Source: Caldifarciminota bacterium (lineage in GTDB: Bacteria > Hydrothermota > E44-bin80). Taken from it: a stretch of 7,152 bases of DNA. The stretch lies in NCBI GenBank assembly GCA_023127905.1, contig JAGMEZ010000651.1, positions 1-7,152 of the forward strand, written 5' to 3'. Below, piece after piece: positions 1-6,440 of the stretch. Each line of letters begins with the position of its first letter. The stretch's first letter is position 1. The translations under genes were made by a program, and so were the position numbers. The notes below the pieces were generated by a model. That model was not told the DNA's origin. It was given only the letters and a program-made list of their open reading frames with translations, and made no database searches.

Positions 1-13
1 GAAGCGTTAGGTT

Positions 14-3000
14 TTAGTATCTCCAGACATCTTCCAATCTTTCTGTTGCTAATGGATTTTTTGAGTAACCTCTTATGTAAGATTGTAATGCAACGGAATA
101 TTTTGAATGATATAGAAAAATCCACGGGGCATCATCAACGATAATTTTTTCTATCTGTTGATAGATTGTTTGCCTTTTGTAATGGTCTATTAGCATTGCT
201 GCTTGATCAAGGAGTCTGTCAACCGTTTTATTTTTATAAAAAGATGTGTTTCCCGGACCTCCCCAGTTTTTTGAGTGAAATAGCGGATATAGGAAACTGT
301 CAGGATCTCCGTTATCATTTGCCCAACCAAGAGAGAAAATAAGTGATTTACCCCTGTGAACTTTATTAAGCAACTTTTCCCAGGAGAGCATATTCAATTT
401 CACTTTGACGCCAATTTCCTGTAAGTGTTTTTGAATAATTTCTGCACCATGTATAGCAACTGAAGAATCTCTTACATCGAATTCGTATTCCCCGGGTAAA
501 CCATCGGGAAATCCAGCGTTCTTTAATAATACTTTTGCTTTATCAGGGTTGTATTCGTATCCAACAAGCGCGTTATTAAATGTAGGAAAATTAGGCGGAA
601 AGATGCCCTTTGCAGGTACACCTCTATTTTTTGCAATTTCTTCTATATATTCATTTCTGTCAATTGCGTAATTTAGTGCTTGTCTTACCATCTTGTTTTG
701 GAAGGGATTTGAAAATTTTAAATTAATACCTATATAATAAATATCATAGATGTATAAAGATTCAATATTAATTTCATCTATTTCATTCTTCTGAAGAAAT
801 TTTTCCCTGTCGATTGTGCTGGGAATATCTAATATATCAAATTCCCCTTCAAAAAATCTATGAGTTGATTCTTTCTCGTCATGACAGACGATGAAGTGAA
901 TCTCATCATAAAAAGGTTTTTTCCCAAAATAATCATCAAATGATTCAACAATAACCCTTTTACCCTTATCCCATGTCTTTAATTTATATGGACCGCAGCC
1001 AATAAGCCCATTCTTTGTTTGCTTTGATATTCCACCACAGGAAACTCCAAGATTTCTCAAGAATGGGATATGGGGATGATTTAATTCAATTTTTATATTA
1101 TAATTGCCAGTAGTTGTTATACCCTCAATTTCTCTTGTCTTATTTCTAATAAAGTCATTTACCCCTTTAATCATATCGAACATATATCTATAGGGTCCAA
1201 GAAGAAGGTGTTTTATTGTTGACTTCACATCATTTGCAGTGAGTAAATCCCCGTTGTGGAAATGAATATCATCTCGTAGTGTGAATTCCCACTGGAGACC
1301 ATCCTCAGAGAGCCTCCATCTTTTTGCAATCGCTGGAATGACATTTGCATCCATTCCCTGTTCGACAAGCCCCTTAAAAATAGTTACATTAACTCTTTTG
1401 GATGTTGAATCAGTTGTTCTTGATGGATCAATATCTATAATGTCACCATTTAATCTTAATTTTAATACTGTTTTTTGTATCTTCTTAATAGATGGTAAAA
1501 AAGGTATTAGATCTTTTTCGATTTCTCCAAGGTCACTAAGGAGTTTTGTAACAACTGAGCCAGTTTTTTCTGTTTCCTCCTTCAATTCTTTATTTACACG
1601 GATATTTTCGTCAATTCTTGAAGAAAGAATATTTTCTAAAGAAACAAGTTTTTCTTCAAGAATTGTTTGATGCTGGAGGGTCTTTAACATCTCTTTTACA
1701 AGTTCATCGAGCTTCAGTGTTGATGTGTTAAGTTCTTGGAAACTGTTTAACATTGGTTTAAAATCATCTTTGGTTTTTGTTAGTTTTGATGATGTATCCA
1801 GCATATTTGAGTGAACATTTTTAAGTGAAAATTTTGCTTTATTGACGGATTCCTCTATTGTCTTTAATGATTCGGTAGATTGTTTTGATAAATCCTTTAT
1901 CTGGTTTACAATCACATCAAGATCTTTCTTAAATTCAAAGGCTCTTGCAGCTTCGATCGATGCGTACAGTGAAAGGAGATTACTTCTCTTAGAGAATAAT
2001 TTCAGTTTTTTTAGTATTTCAACTACCCACTCAATTTCTTGCCCAAGTGAAGAAAAATAACTATCAGCTCTTTCTACTAATTCAGACATTTCACTGATTA
2101 TCGATAGAGTTTTCTCTGATAGATTGTTTGTTTCTAAGAATATTTTCATAACCTCTTTCAAGATATCCATTAATGAATTGGTTTTATGTAGGATTTCTTG
2201 CTTAATTTTCTTATTTTCGCTTATTACCGCAAGGATCGTTGATACTGTTTCCTTCTGTGATTCAAAGTGCCTTTTTGCCTCGAAGGAGGTTTCTTTTATC
2301 TGTGACGTTAAAAAAGATACTCTCAGAATATATTCTTTCAGTCTATTATTATTTAATACAATTTTTCTTATGTTATCATCAAAAGAACTGGTTCCTTTCT
2401 TCGCTAAAGATTTTATGATAACAGACAAGTTTTCTACAAATTTGTTTGTAAGGAGCGATAGAGAACTTTGACTTTGCTCAAGATTTGTAATACTTCCAGT
2501 TTCAATTAATGATTGTGTTGTAAATGTTGAGATAGCTTCTTCCTCTCTTCCTAACTTCTCTTTTATTCCAATCTGTTTATCAACGGAATTATGGATTATG
2601 TTTGAAGCATCCATGAAATCGCTCAGGGATTGTTCACTTGATTTGAGATTTTGTTTCATATCTTCTGCATTTTTCTTTACCCGTTCAATGTTATGTGTAA
2701 GCTCTGTTATGAAATTTACTGCTTCCTTTGTCTGTGTTTGGAATCTCCTTATCACTTCTGGAACCTTTCCGGTAATCCCCAAAGATTCTTTTGTTAACTG
2801 AGAAAGCTCCCGAGCTATTACATCAAAACCTTTTCCCTTTTCTCCTGCGTGATAAGCTTTAATCCCTGCATTCCTTGAAACACCTCTGGTTAAATGAGAG
2901 ACATTTTGTATTTTTTCCATTGTAATCTCTATCTTACTTATTCTCTCCCCAAGTTCCCTCAAACTGTTAATTGATTTCGAAATGGTTTCAATTATTTCAC

Positions 3001-3331
3001 TGAAACCTTTTGTTGCCTTATCAAGATTAGAATATCTCTTTTCCCAATCCTCTTTCTGTTCTTCTAATGCAGAGAGGGCTACTTCTGATGCTTCACTAAT
3101 TATCTGTATTGATGCAAATAGGTTATGGGTTTCCTTGCGCATTTCATCAAGATTCTCTGATATTGAATAACCTCCTGTTGTAAGGGTTCGAAGAACAGTT
3201 TCTCTCCTCTTTAACATTGAAAGGAGTTCAGAATTTTCTTTCAAGATAGAGCTTGTATGTTTATTTAGTAGCGGAAAAATCTTATTTAGATTTTCTTCGG
3301 AAATTTTCTCATCTATTATTATTTTTTCCAT
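14..3331 (-). CDS. Chemoreceptor-like coiled coil fused to family 5 solute-binding domain
   Basis: This protein of about 1105 residues joins two parts. Residues ~50-600 are helical and coiled-coil, with two MCP-like hairpin tips: residues 142-182 (AGEKGKGFDVIARELSQL) and 438-486 (NLLSLYASIEAARAFE). Residues ~624-1105 are a full SBP family 5 (OppA/DppA) fold, with LSEDGLQWEFTLRDDIHFHN (674-693), GCGPYKLKTWDKGKR (778-792), VRQALNYAIDR (882-892) and DPDSFLYPLFHSKNW (1009-1023). I see no signal peptide, transmembrane segment, PAS or HAMP domain, so a cytoplasmic location is inferred. Typical SBP5 proteins are exported and about 500-600 residues long. I chose the ATG at 3331: a TTG at 3349 would add six residues but leave a leader of only about 12 nt after the predicted promoter. 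Neither start has a clear Shine-Dalgarno. The likely role is ligand-responsive signalling; ligand and partners are unknown. The domain calls are firm, the function is not. Confidence 0.9.
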   Translation of the reverse strand: MEKIIIDEKISEENLNKIFPLLNKHTSSILKENSELLSMLKRRETVLRTLTTGGYSISENLDEMRKETHNLFASIQIISEASEVALSALEEQKEDWEKRYSNLDKATKGFSEIIETISKSINSLRELGERISKIEITMEKIQNVSHLTRGVSRNAGIKAYHAGEKGKGFDVIARELSQLTKESLGITGKVPEVIRRFQTQTKEAVNFITELTHNIERVKKNAEDMKQNLKSSEQSLSDFMDASNIIHNSVDKQIGIKEKLGREEEAISTFTTQSLIETGSITNLEQSQSSLSLLTNKFVENLSVIIKSLAKKGTSSFDDNIRKIVLNNNRLKEYILRVSFLTSQIKETSFEAKRHFESQKETVSTILAVISENKKIKQEILHKTNSLMDILKEVMKIFLETNNLSEKTLSIISEMSELVERADSYFSSLGQEIEWVVEILKKLKLFSKRSNLLSLYASIEAARAFEFKKDLDVIVNQIKDLSKQSTESLKTIEESVNKAKFSLKNVHSNMLDTSSKLTKTKDDFKPMLNSFQELNTSTLKLDELVKEMLKTLQHQTILEEKLVSLENILSSRIDENIRVNKELKEETEKTGSVVTKLLSDLGEIEKDLIPFLPSIKKIQKTVLKLRLNGDIIDIDPSRTTDSTSKRVNVTIFKGLVEQGMDANVIPAIAKRWRLSEDGLQWEFTLRDDIHFHNGDLLTANDVKSTIKHLLLGPYRYMFDMIKGVNDFIRNKTREIEGITTTGNYNIKIELNHPHIPFLRNLGVSCGGISKQTKNGLIGCGPYKLKTWDKGKRVIVESFDDYFGKKPFYDEIHFIVCHDEKESTHRFFEGEFDILDIPSTIDREKFLQKNEIDEINIESLYIYDIYYIGINLKFSNPFQNKMVRQALNYAIDRNEYIEEIAKNRGVPAKGIFPPNFPTFNNALVGYEYNPDKAKVLLKNAGFPDGLPGEYEFDVRDSSVAIHGAEIIQKHLQEIGVKVKLNMLSWEKLLNKVHRGKSLIFSLGWANDNGDPDSFLYPLFHSKNWGGPGNTSFYKNKTVDRLLDQAAMLIDHYKRQTIYQQIEKIIVDDAPWIFLYHSKYSVALQSYIRGYSKNPLATERLEDVWRY

Positions 3332-3368
3332 TTTAATTAAATGATACAATAGCTATATATGTAATAAT

Positions 3369-3397
3369 TTTATACTTGAAAATGGGCTAATTGTCAA
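3369..3397 (-). promoter_or_regulatory. Sigma-70 type promoter of the MCP/solute-binding fusion gene
   Basis: Read on the minus strand, TTGACA (3397-3392) is followed by a 17-bp spacer and TATAAA (3374-3369). This is a perfect -35 box, optimal spacing and a near-consensus -10 box. Transcription should begin near 3362, giving a leader of about 30 nt to the ATG at 3331. The leader is almost all A/T and has no clear ribosome binding site. The match is read from sequence only; use in the cell is inferred. Confidence 0.7.
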
Positions 3398-3423
3398 GAG
3401 AAAATAAATCAATCACTTTTTCC

Positions 3424-3452
3424 TTGACTTTTAATATGTATTATTGTAATAT
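3424..3452 (+). promoter_or_regulatory. Sigma-70 type promoter of the accB-pilT-accC-mglA operon
   Basis: TTGACT (3424-3429), a 17-bp spacer and TAATAT (3447-3452) form a near-consensus housekeeping promoter pointing at accB. The start of transcription should lie near 3459, leaving a leader of about 75 nt. It diverges from the leftward promoter; the two -35 boxes are only 26 bp apart, so RNA polymerase binding on one side could affect the other. The imperfect palindrome at 3444-3457 covers the -10 box and could be an operator. Confidence 0.7.
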
Positions 3453-3457
3453 TTCAA
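3444..3457. repeat. Imperfect palindrome over the rightward -10 box
   Basis: TTGTAATATTTCAA reads the same on both strands at 12 of 14 positions; the mismatches are the two T residues flanking the central AATATT. Its right half, TATTTCAA (3450-3457), recurs exactly at 3473-3480, 23 bp downstream (about two helical turns). A repressor site is a reasonable guess because it covers the -10 element, but AT-rich DNA yields such matches by chance, and I recognise no known operator. Confidence 0.35.
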
Positions 3458-3472
3458 ATATTAAATATCCTG

Positions 3473-3480
3473 TATTTCAA
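3473..3480 (+). repeat. Second copy of TATTTCAA direct repeat
   Basis: This octamer is identical to 3450-3457 and lies 23 bp further downstream, within the predicted untranslated leader of accB. It may be a second half-site for the same regulator that might bind the palindrome over the -10 box, or it may be chance. Confidence 0.25.
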
Positions 3481-3499
3481 TAAGAACAGGATTGATATT

Positions 3500-3523
3500 A
3501 TGAGTTTAATAAAGCTATTTTAG
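3500..3523 (+). other. Possible seven-codon leader ORF upstream of accB
   Basis: An ATG at 3500 opens a reading frame of seven codons (MSLIKLF) that ends with TAG at 3521-3523, directly before the accB ribosome binding site. It lies inside the predicted accB leader. A weak AGG (3488-3490) precedes its ATG. It is too short to judge by coding signal. It could be a leader peptide or a chance frame, and chance is more likely. Confidence 0.15.
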
Positions 3524-3524
3524 C

Positions 3525-3529
3525 GAGGG
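3525..3529 (+). promoter_or_regulatory. Ribosome binding site of accB
   Basis: GAGGG lies 5 nt before the ATG at 3535 and fixes this start. The same GAGG core precedes pilT (3974-3978) and accC (5085-5089), which suggests this organism uses standard Shine-Dalgarno initiation and makes its absence before the minus-strand gene and mglA more notable. Confidence 0.75.
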
Positions 3530-3534
3530 TTTAT

Positions 3535-3975
3535 ATGAATATTGCATTCATTAAGGAGTTAATTGCACTTGCTGAAGAAATGGATGTTGAAGAAATTGAA
3601 GTAAGAAGATTTGGAACATCCGTACGCATTAGGAAGAATTCGAAAGGTTTACGAGAGGTAACCAGAATAACTGAGAAACCAATAAAAGAATTTGTTGAAG
3701 ATAAACTACCTGAAAAAAAGATTGAAAGGGAAGAGCACATTGCAATTAAGGCTCCAATGGTAGGTACATTTTATAGAGCACCTGCTCCTGATGCACCCCC
3801 CTATGTTGAGATTGGAGATCGCGTTACTGAAGGGCAGATTGTTTGTCTTGTAGAAGCAATGAAGATAATGAATGAAATAGAATCTGATGTACGGGGAACG
3901 ATTGTAGATATTCTTGTCAAAAATGAAGATCCTGTAGAATTTAATCAAGAACTTTTTTTAGTAAAACCTGAATGA
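3535..3975 (+). CDS. accB: Biotin carboxyl carrier protein of acetyl-CoA carboxylase
   Basis: AccB carries the biotin that AccC carboxylates and that the AccA/AccD carboxyltransferase uses to make malonyl-CoA, the first committed step of fatty acid synthesis in the cytoplasm. The 146-residue length fits the family (E. coli about 156). Residues 1-34 match the AccB N-terminal domain (IKELIALAEEMDVEEIEVRR), followed by a charged linker to about 67. The biotinyl domain covers 68-145, with biotin-acceptor Lys110 in EAMKIMNE. The segment APMVGTFYRAPAPDAPPYVE (73-92) includes the protruding thumb that marks true AccB rather than the biotin domains of pyruvate carboxylase or oxaloacetate decarboxylase. 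GAGGG at 3525 supports the start. It is first in the operon. Unusually, accC is not next: pilT intervenes, starting 10 nt after the stop. Confidence 0.96.
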   Translation: MNIAFIKELIALAEEMDVEEIEVRRFGTSVRIRKNSKGLREVTRITEKPIKEFVEDKLPEKKIEREEHIAIKAPMVGTFYRAPAPDAPPYVEIGDRVTEGQIVCLVEAMKIMNEIESDVRGTIVDILVKNEDPVEFNQELFLVKPE

Positions 3976-3978
3976 GGA
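3973..3978 (+). promoter_or_regulatory. Ribosome binding site of pilT overlapping the accB stop
   Basis: TGAGGA contains the TGA stop of accB (3973-3975) and the Shine-Dalgarno core GAGGA (3974-3978), 7 nt before the pilT ATG. Such an overlap suggests translational coupling of pilT to accB. Confidence 0.7.
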
Positions 3979-3985
3979 ATATATT

Positions 3986-5092
3986 ATGAATCTGAAAAGC
4001 CTTTTAGAAAGAATGGTTAGAGAGGAGGCAAGTGACCTCCATCTGAAGGCTGGTTCTCCTCCTGTCTTGAGAATTGATGGAAAATTAGTTGTTCTTAAGG
4101 AAGAGCCTTTAAGCCCGGAAGAATTGAGAAAAACTGCGCAACAAATTATGACAAAGGATCAACAAGAAGAATTTATACGCACGAAAGAACTTGACTTTGC
4201 AATTGGTGTTTCAGGACTTGCCCGTTTCAGGGTAAATGTATATATGCAGAGGGGAAGTGTAGCAATTGCAATGAGAACAATCCCCCCTTCGATAAAAAGA
4301 ATTGATGAACTGAATGTTCCTCAGGTTCTTAAGGATCTTTCTCTGAAGCACAGAGGGTTAATACTCTGTACAGGAACCACGGGTAGCGGGAAGTCTACAA
4401 CTCTTGCTGCAATGATTGAACATATAAATGAGAATATAAGTAGGAACGTCATTACTATTGAAGACCCTATAGAATTCTTATTCAGGGATAAAAAGAGTGT
4501 TATCAGCCAGAGAGAGCACGGCATGGATACACACAGTTTTGCAAATGCTTTAAAGCATGTTATGCGTCAAGATCCGGATATTATCCTCATTGGTGAAATA
4601 AGAGATAAGGATACAATGGATGTTGCATTGAAAGCTGCAGATACAGGTCACCTTGTGTTGAGTACACTTCATACATTGAATGCAAGTGAGACTATAAACA
4701 GAATTATTTCGTTCTATCCACCACATCAACAACAACATGTAAGGGTACTTCTCTCCGCAACACTTATAGGAGTTGTCTCTTTAAGACTTCTTGCACGTGC
4801 GGATGGAAAGGGTAGGGTTCCTGCTGTTGAAATAATGATTGTTACACCTACGATAAAGGAGTATATTCTTGATCCTGTTAAGACTCTTTTGATACCAACT
4901 GCAATTGAGGAAGGCTCACAGTATTCTATGCAGACTTTTGATCAGTCCATTATGAAACTATATAGTGAAGGAGTTATTAGTTACGAAGATGCGATGGCAA
5001 ATGTAACTAATCCTGATGAATTTAACCTTAAATTGCGGGGAATAAAAGGGAGTTCAGAAGCTGGTTGGACAGACTTTGAAGGGCGAGGGTAG
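3986..5092 (+). CDS. pilT: PilT-family type IV pilus retraction ATPase
   Basis: This 368-residue cytoplasmic hexameric ATPase is expected to depolymerise type IV pili, driving retraction for twitching motility or DNA uptake. The N-terminal PAS-like domain (1-~100) has the family signature ASDLHLKAGSPPVLRIDGKL (15-34). The RecA-like domain shows Walker A GTTGSGKST (130-138), the Asp box ITIEDPIEF (156-164), Walker B with catalytic Glu204 (DPDIILIGEIRD), and the His box TGHLVLSTLHT (220-230). Two sites differ from PilT of Pseudomonas: the AIRNLIRE motif is replaced by TIKEYILD (289-296), and the Gln of the SQxL motif is Leu266 (SLRL). The C-terminal part (MQTFDQSIMKLYSEGVISYE, 315-334) resembles PilU or PilT2-type paralogues, so the exact subtype is open. 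It ends 5 nt before accC. No other pilus gene is in the window. Confidence 0.93.
   Translation: MNLKSLLERMVREEASDLHLKAGSPPVLRIDGKLVVLKEEPLSPEELRKTAQQIMTKDQQEEFIRTKELDFAIGVSGLARFRVNVYMQRGSVAIAMRTIPPSIKRIDELNVPQVLKDLSLKHRGLILCTGTTGSGKSTTLAAMIEHINENISRNVITIEDPIEFLFRDKKSVISQREHGMDTHSFANALKHVMRQDPDIILIGEIRDKDTMDVALKAADTGHLVLSTLHTLNASETINRIISFYPPHQQQHVRVLLSATLIGVVSLRLLARADGKGRVPAVEIMIVTPTIKEYILDPVKTLLIPTAIEEGSQYSMQTFDQSIMKLYSEGVISYEDAMANVTNPDEFNLKLRGIKGSSEAGWTDFEGRG
5085..5089 (+). promoter_or_regulatory. Ribosome binding site of accC inside the pilT 3' end
   Basis: GAGGG lies within the last codons of pilT, 8 nt before the accC ATG at 5098. This placement again suggests coupling of accC translation to pilT. 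Confidence 0.7.
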
Positions 5093-5097
5093 TTTGA

Positions 5098-6435
5098 ATG
5101 TTCAAAAGAGTTCTTATTGCAAACAGGGGGGAAATTGCTTTAAGGATAATAAGAGCATGTCAGGAACTCGGAGTAGAGACTGTTTCTGTCTATTCAGAAG
5201 CAGATGTAGATTCACTTCACGTTCGTTTCTCCGACCAATCTGTCTGTATTGGTCCACCAGAGAGCCAGAATAGTTACCTCAGTACAAAAGAGATTATAAG
5301 TGCCTGCTTAGTTACAAATTGTGAGGCAATTCATCCAGGGTATGGTTTCCTTGCTGAAAATCCCCAATTCGCCGAAATGTGCGAATCCAACGGAATAAAA
5401 TTTATAGGACCCCCTTTTGAGATTATTCGAAAGATGGGTGATAAAATTTATGCAAAACGGGAAATGGAAAAAGCGGGAATTCCTGTAGTTCCTGGTAGTA
5501 ATGATCCTGTCTTCCAGGTAAGTCAGGGATTGGAAATTGCTAAAAGTATTGGTTTCCCTGTAATTATAAAGGCTGCCTTTGGTGGTGGTGGTAAGGGAAT
5601 GAGAGTTGTTACAAATGAGGGTGATTTTAGAAATGCTTTTAAGATTGCACGGAAGGAATCAGAAATGGCATTTGGGAAAGGGACTCTTTATATTGAAAAA
5701 TTTGTTAAAAATCCACGGCATATTGAATTTCAAATTTTAGCAGATGATTATGGTAATACTGTTCACCTTGGAGAAAGAGAGTGTTCAATACAGAGGAGAC
5801 ATCAGAAATTAGTTGAAGAGAGTCCTTCAACAGTAGTTGATAAAAGAACAAGAGAAAAGATGGGTAAACTTTCTGTAAAGGGAATGAAAAAAGTTGGATA
5901 CAGGAGTGCCGGAACCGTCGAGTTTATAATGGATCAAAATGGGTCTTTTTATTTCATGGAAATGAATACAAGGATTCAAGTTGAACACCCGGTAACTGAG
6001 TTTGTAACAGGAAAAGATCTGGTAAAGGAGCAAATACGGATTGCTTCAGGAGAGAAATTATCTTTTTCTCAGAAAGATATATCGATTAGAGGATGTGCAA
6101 TAGAGGCACGAATAAATTCAGAGGATCCCGAGAAAAATTTTATGCCATCTATTGGGAGAATCGAAGGCTTCCATATACCAGGTGGTCCTGGAATACGTGT
6201 TGATACACATATTTATTCTGGCTACTCTATTCCAAGATACTATGACTCACTTATTGCAAAGTTGATTGCCTATGGTAATAGCAGAGAGGAGGCAATATCA
6301 AGGCTTCAAAGGTCATTAAGAGAATTTGTAATTGAAGGGATAAAGACAACTATTCCATTCCATCTGAAGTTACTTGAAAATCAAGATTTTATGGATGGGA
6401 ACATTCACACAGGTTTCATCGATGAGATATCATAA
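5098..6435 (+). CDS. accC: Biotin carboxylase subunit of acetyl-CoA carboxylase
   Basis: AccC carboxylates the biotin on AccB using ATP and bicarbonate. At 445 residues it is full length (E. coli 449). Domains in order: N-terminal biotin carboxylase domain from KRVLIANRGEIALRIIRA (3-20), with HPGYGFLAEN (79-88); ATP-grasp domain with Lys116, Lys158, the glycine-rich lid FGGGGKGMR (161-169), ERECSIQRRHQKLVEE (226-241), metal ligands Glu275 and Glu288, and catalytic MEMNTRIQVEHPVTE (287-301) with Arg292; C-terminal domain with Arg338 in EARINSEDP. All residues known to be needed for activity appear present. The stand-alone architecture with a separate AccB argues for acetyl-CoA carboxylase, though the same fold serves pyruvate or propionyl-CoA carboxylases. 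It sits between pilT (5-nt gap) and mglA (5-nt gap). Confidence 0.96.
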   Translation: MFKRVLIANRGEIALRIIRACQELGVETVSVYSEADVDSLHVRFSDQSVCIGPPESQNSYLSTKEIISACLVTNCEAIHPGYGFLAENPQFAEMCESNGIKFIGPPFEIIRKMGDKIYAKREMEKAGIPVVPGSNDPVFQVSQGLEIAKSIGFPVIIKAAFGGGGKGMRVVTNEGDFRNAFKIARKESEMAFGKGTLYIEKFVKNPRHIEFQILADDYGNTVHLGERECSIQRRHQKLVEESPSTVVDKRTREKMGKLSVKGMKKVGYRSAGTVEFIMDQNGSFYFMEMNTRIQVEHPVTEFVTGKDLVKEQIRIASGEKLSFSQKDISIRGCAIEARINSEDPEKNFMPSIGRIEGFHIPGGPGIRVDTHIYSGYSIPRYYDSLIAKLIAYGNSREEAISRLQRSLREFVIEGIKTTIPFHLKLLENQDFMDGNIHTGFIDEIS

Positions 6436-6440
6436 CCAAG

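Noticed and set aside
1281..3170. Several plus-strand open frames (about 62-129 codons) antisense to the fusion gene
   Set aside because: They lie wholly inside the long minus-strand gene, have Ser/Phe-rich low-complexity content expected from the reverse of coiled-coil codons, and show no recognisable domain or ribosome binding site.
3332..3341. Palindrome TTTAATTAAA just before the fusion gene start
   Set aside because: It is a short, purely A/T palindrome in AT-rich DNA, which is expected by chance.
3347..3349. TTG start adding six residues to the fusion gene
   Set aside because: It lacks a Shine-Dalgarno and lies only about 12 nt from the predicted transcription start; the ATG at 3331 is preferred, though this is not proven.
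3492..3521. Second possible rightward promoter (TTGATA then TATTTT)
   Set aside because: Its -10 box would sit at the accB ribosome binding site and transcription would start only a few bases before the ATG; the upstream promoter is a better match.
3531..3948. Minus-strand frames opposite accB
   Set aside because: accB on the plus strand has full family conservation and a ribosome binding site; the opposite frames have no domain signature.
4321..4738. Minus-strand frames inside pilT
   Set aside because: They are antisense to the conserved Walker and His box region of pilT and have no independent support.
5076..5273. Plus-strand 65-codon frame overlapping the pilT end and accC start
   Set aside because: It is an out-of-frame shadow of accC, whose own frame encodes the conserved N-terminal motif ANRGEIALRI.
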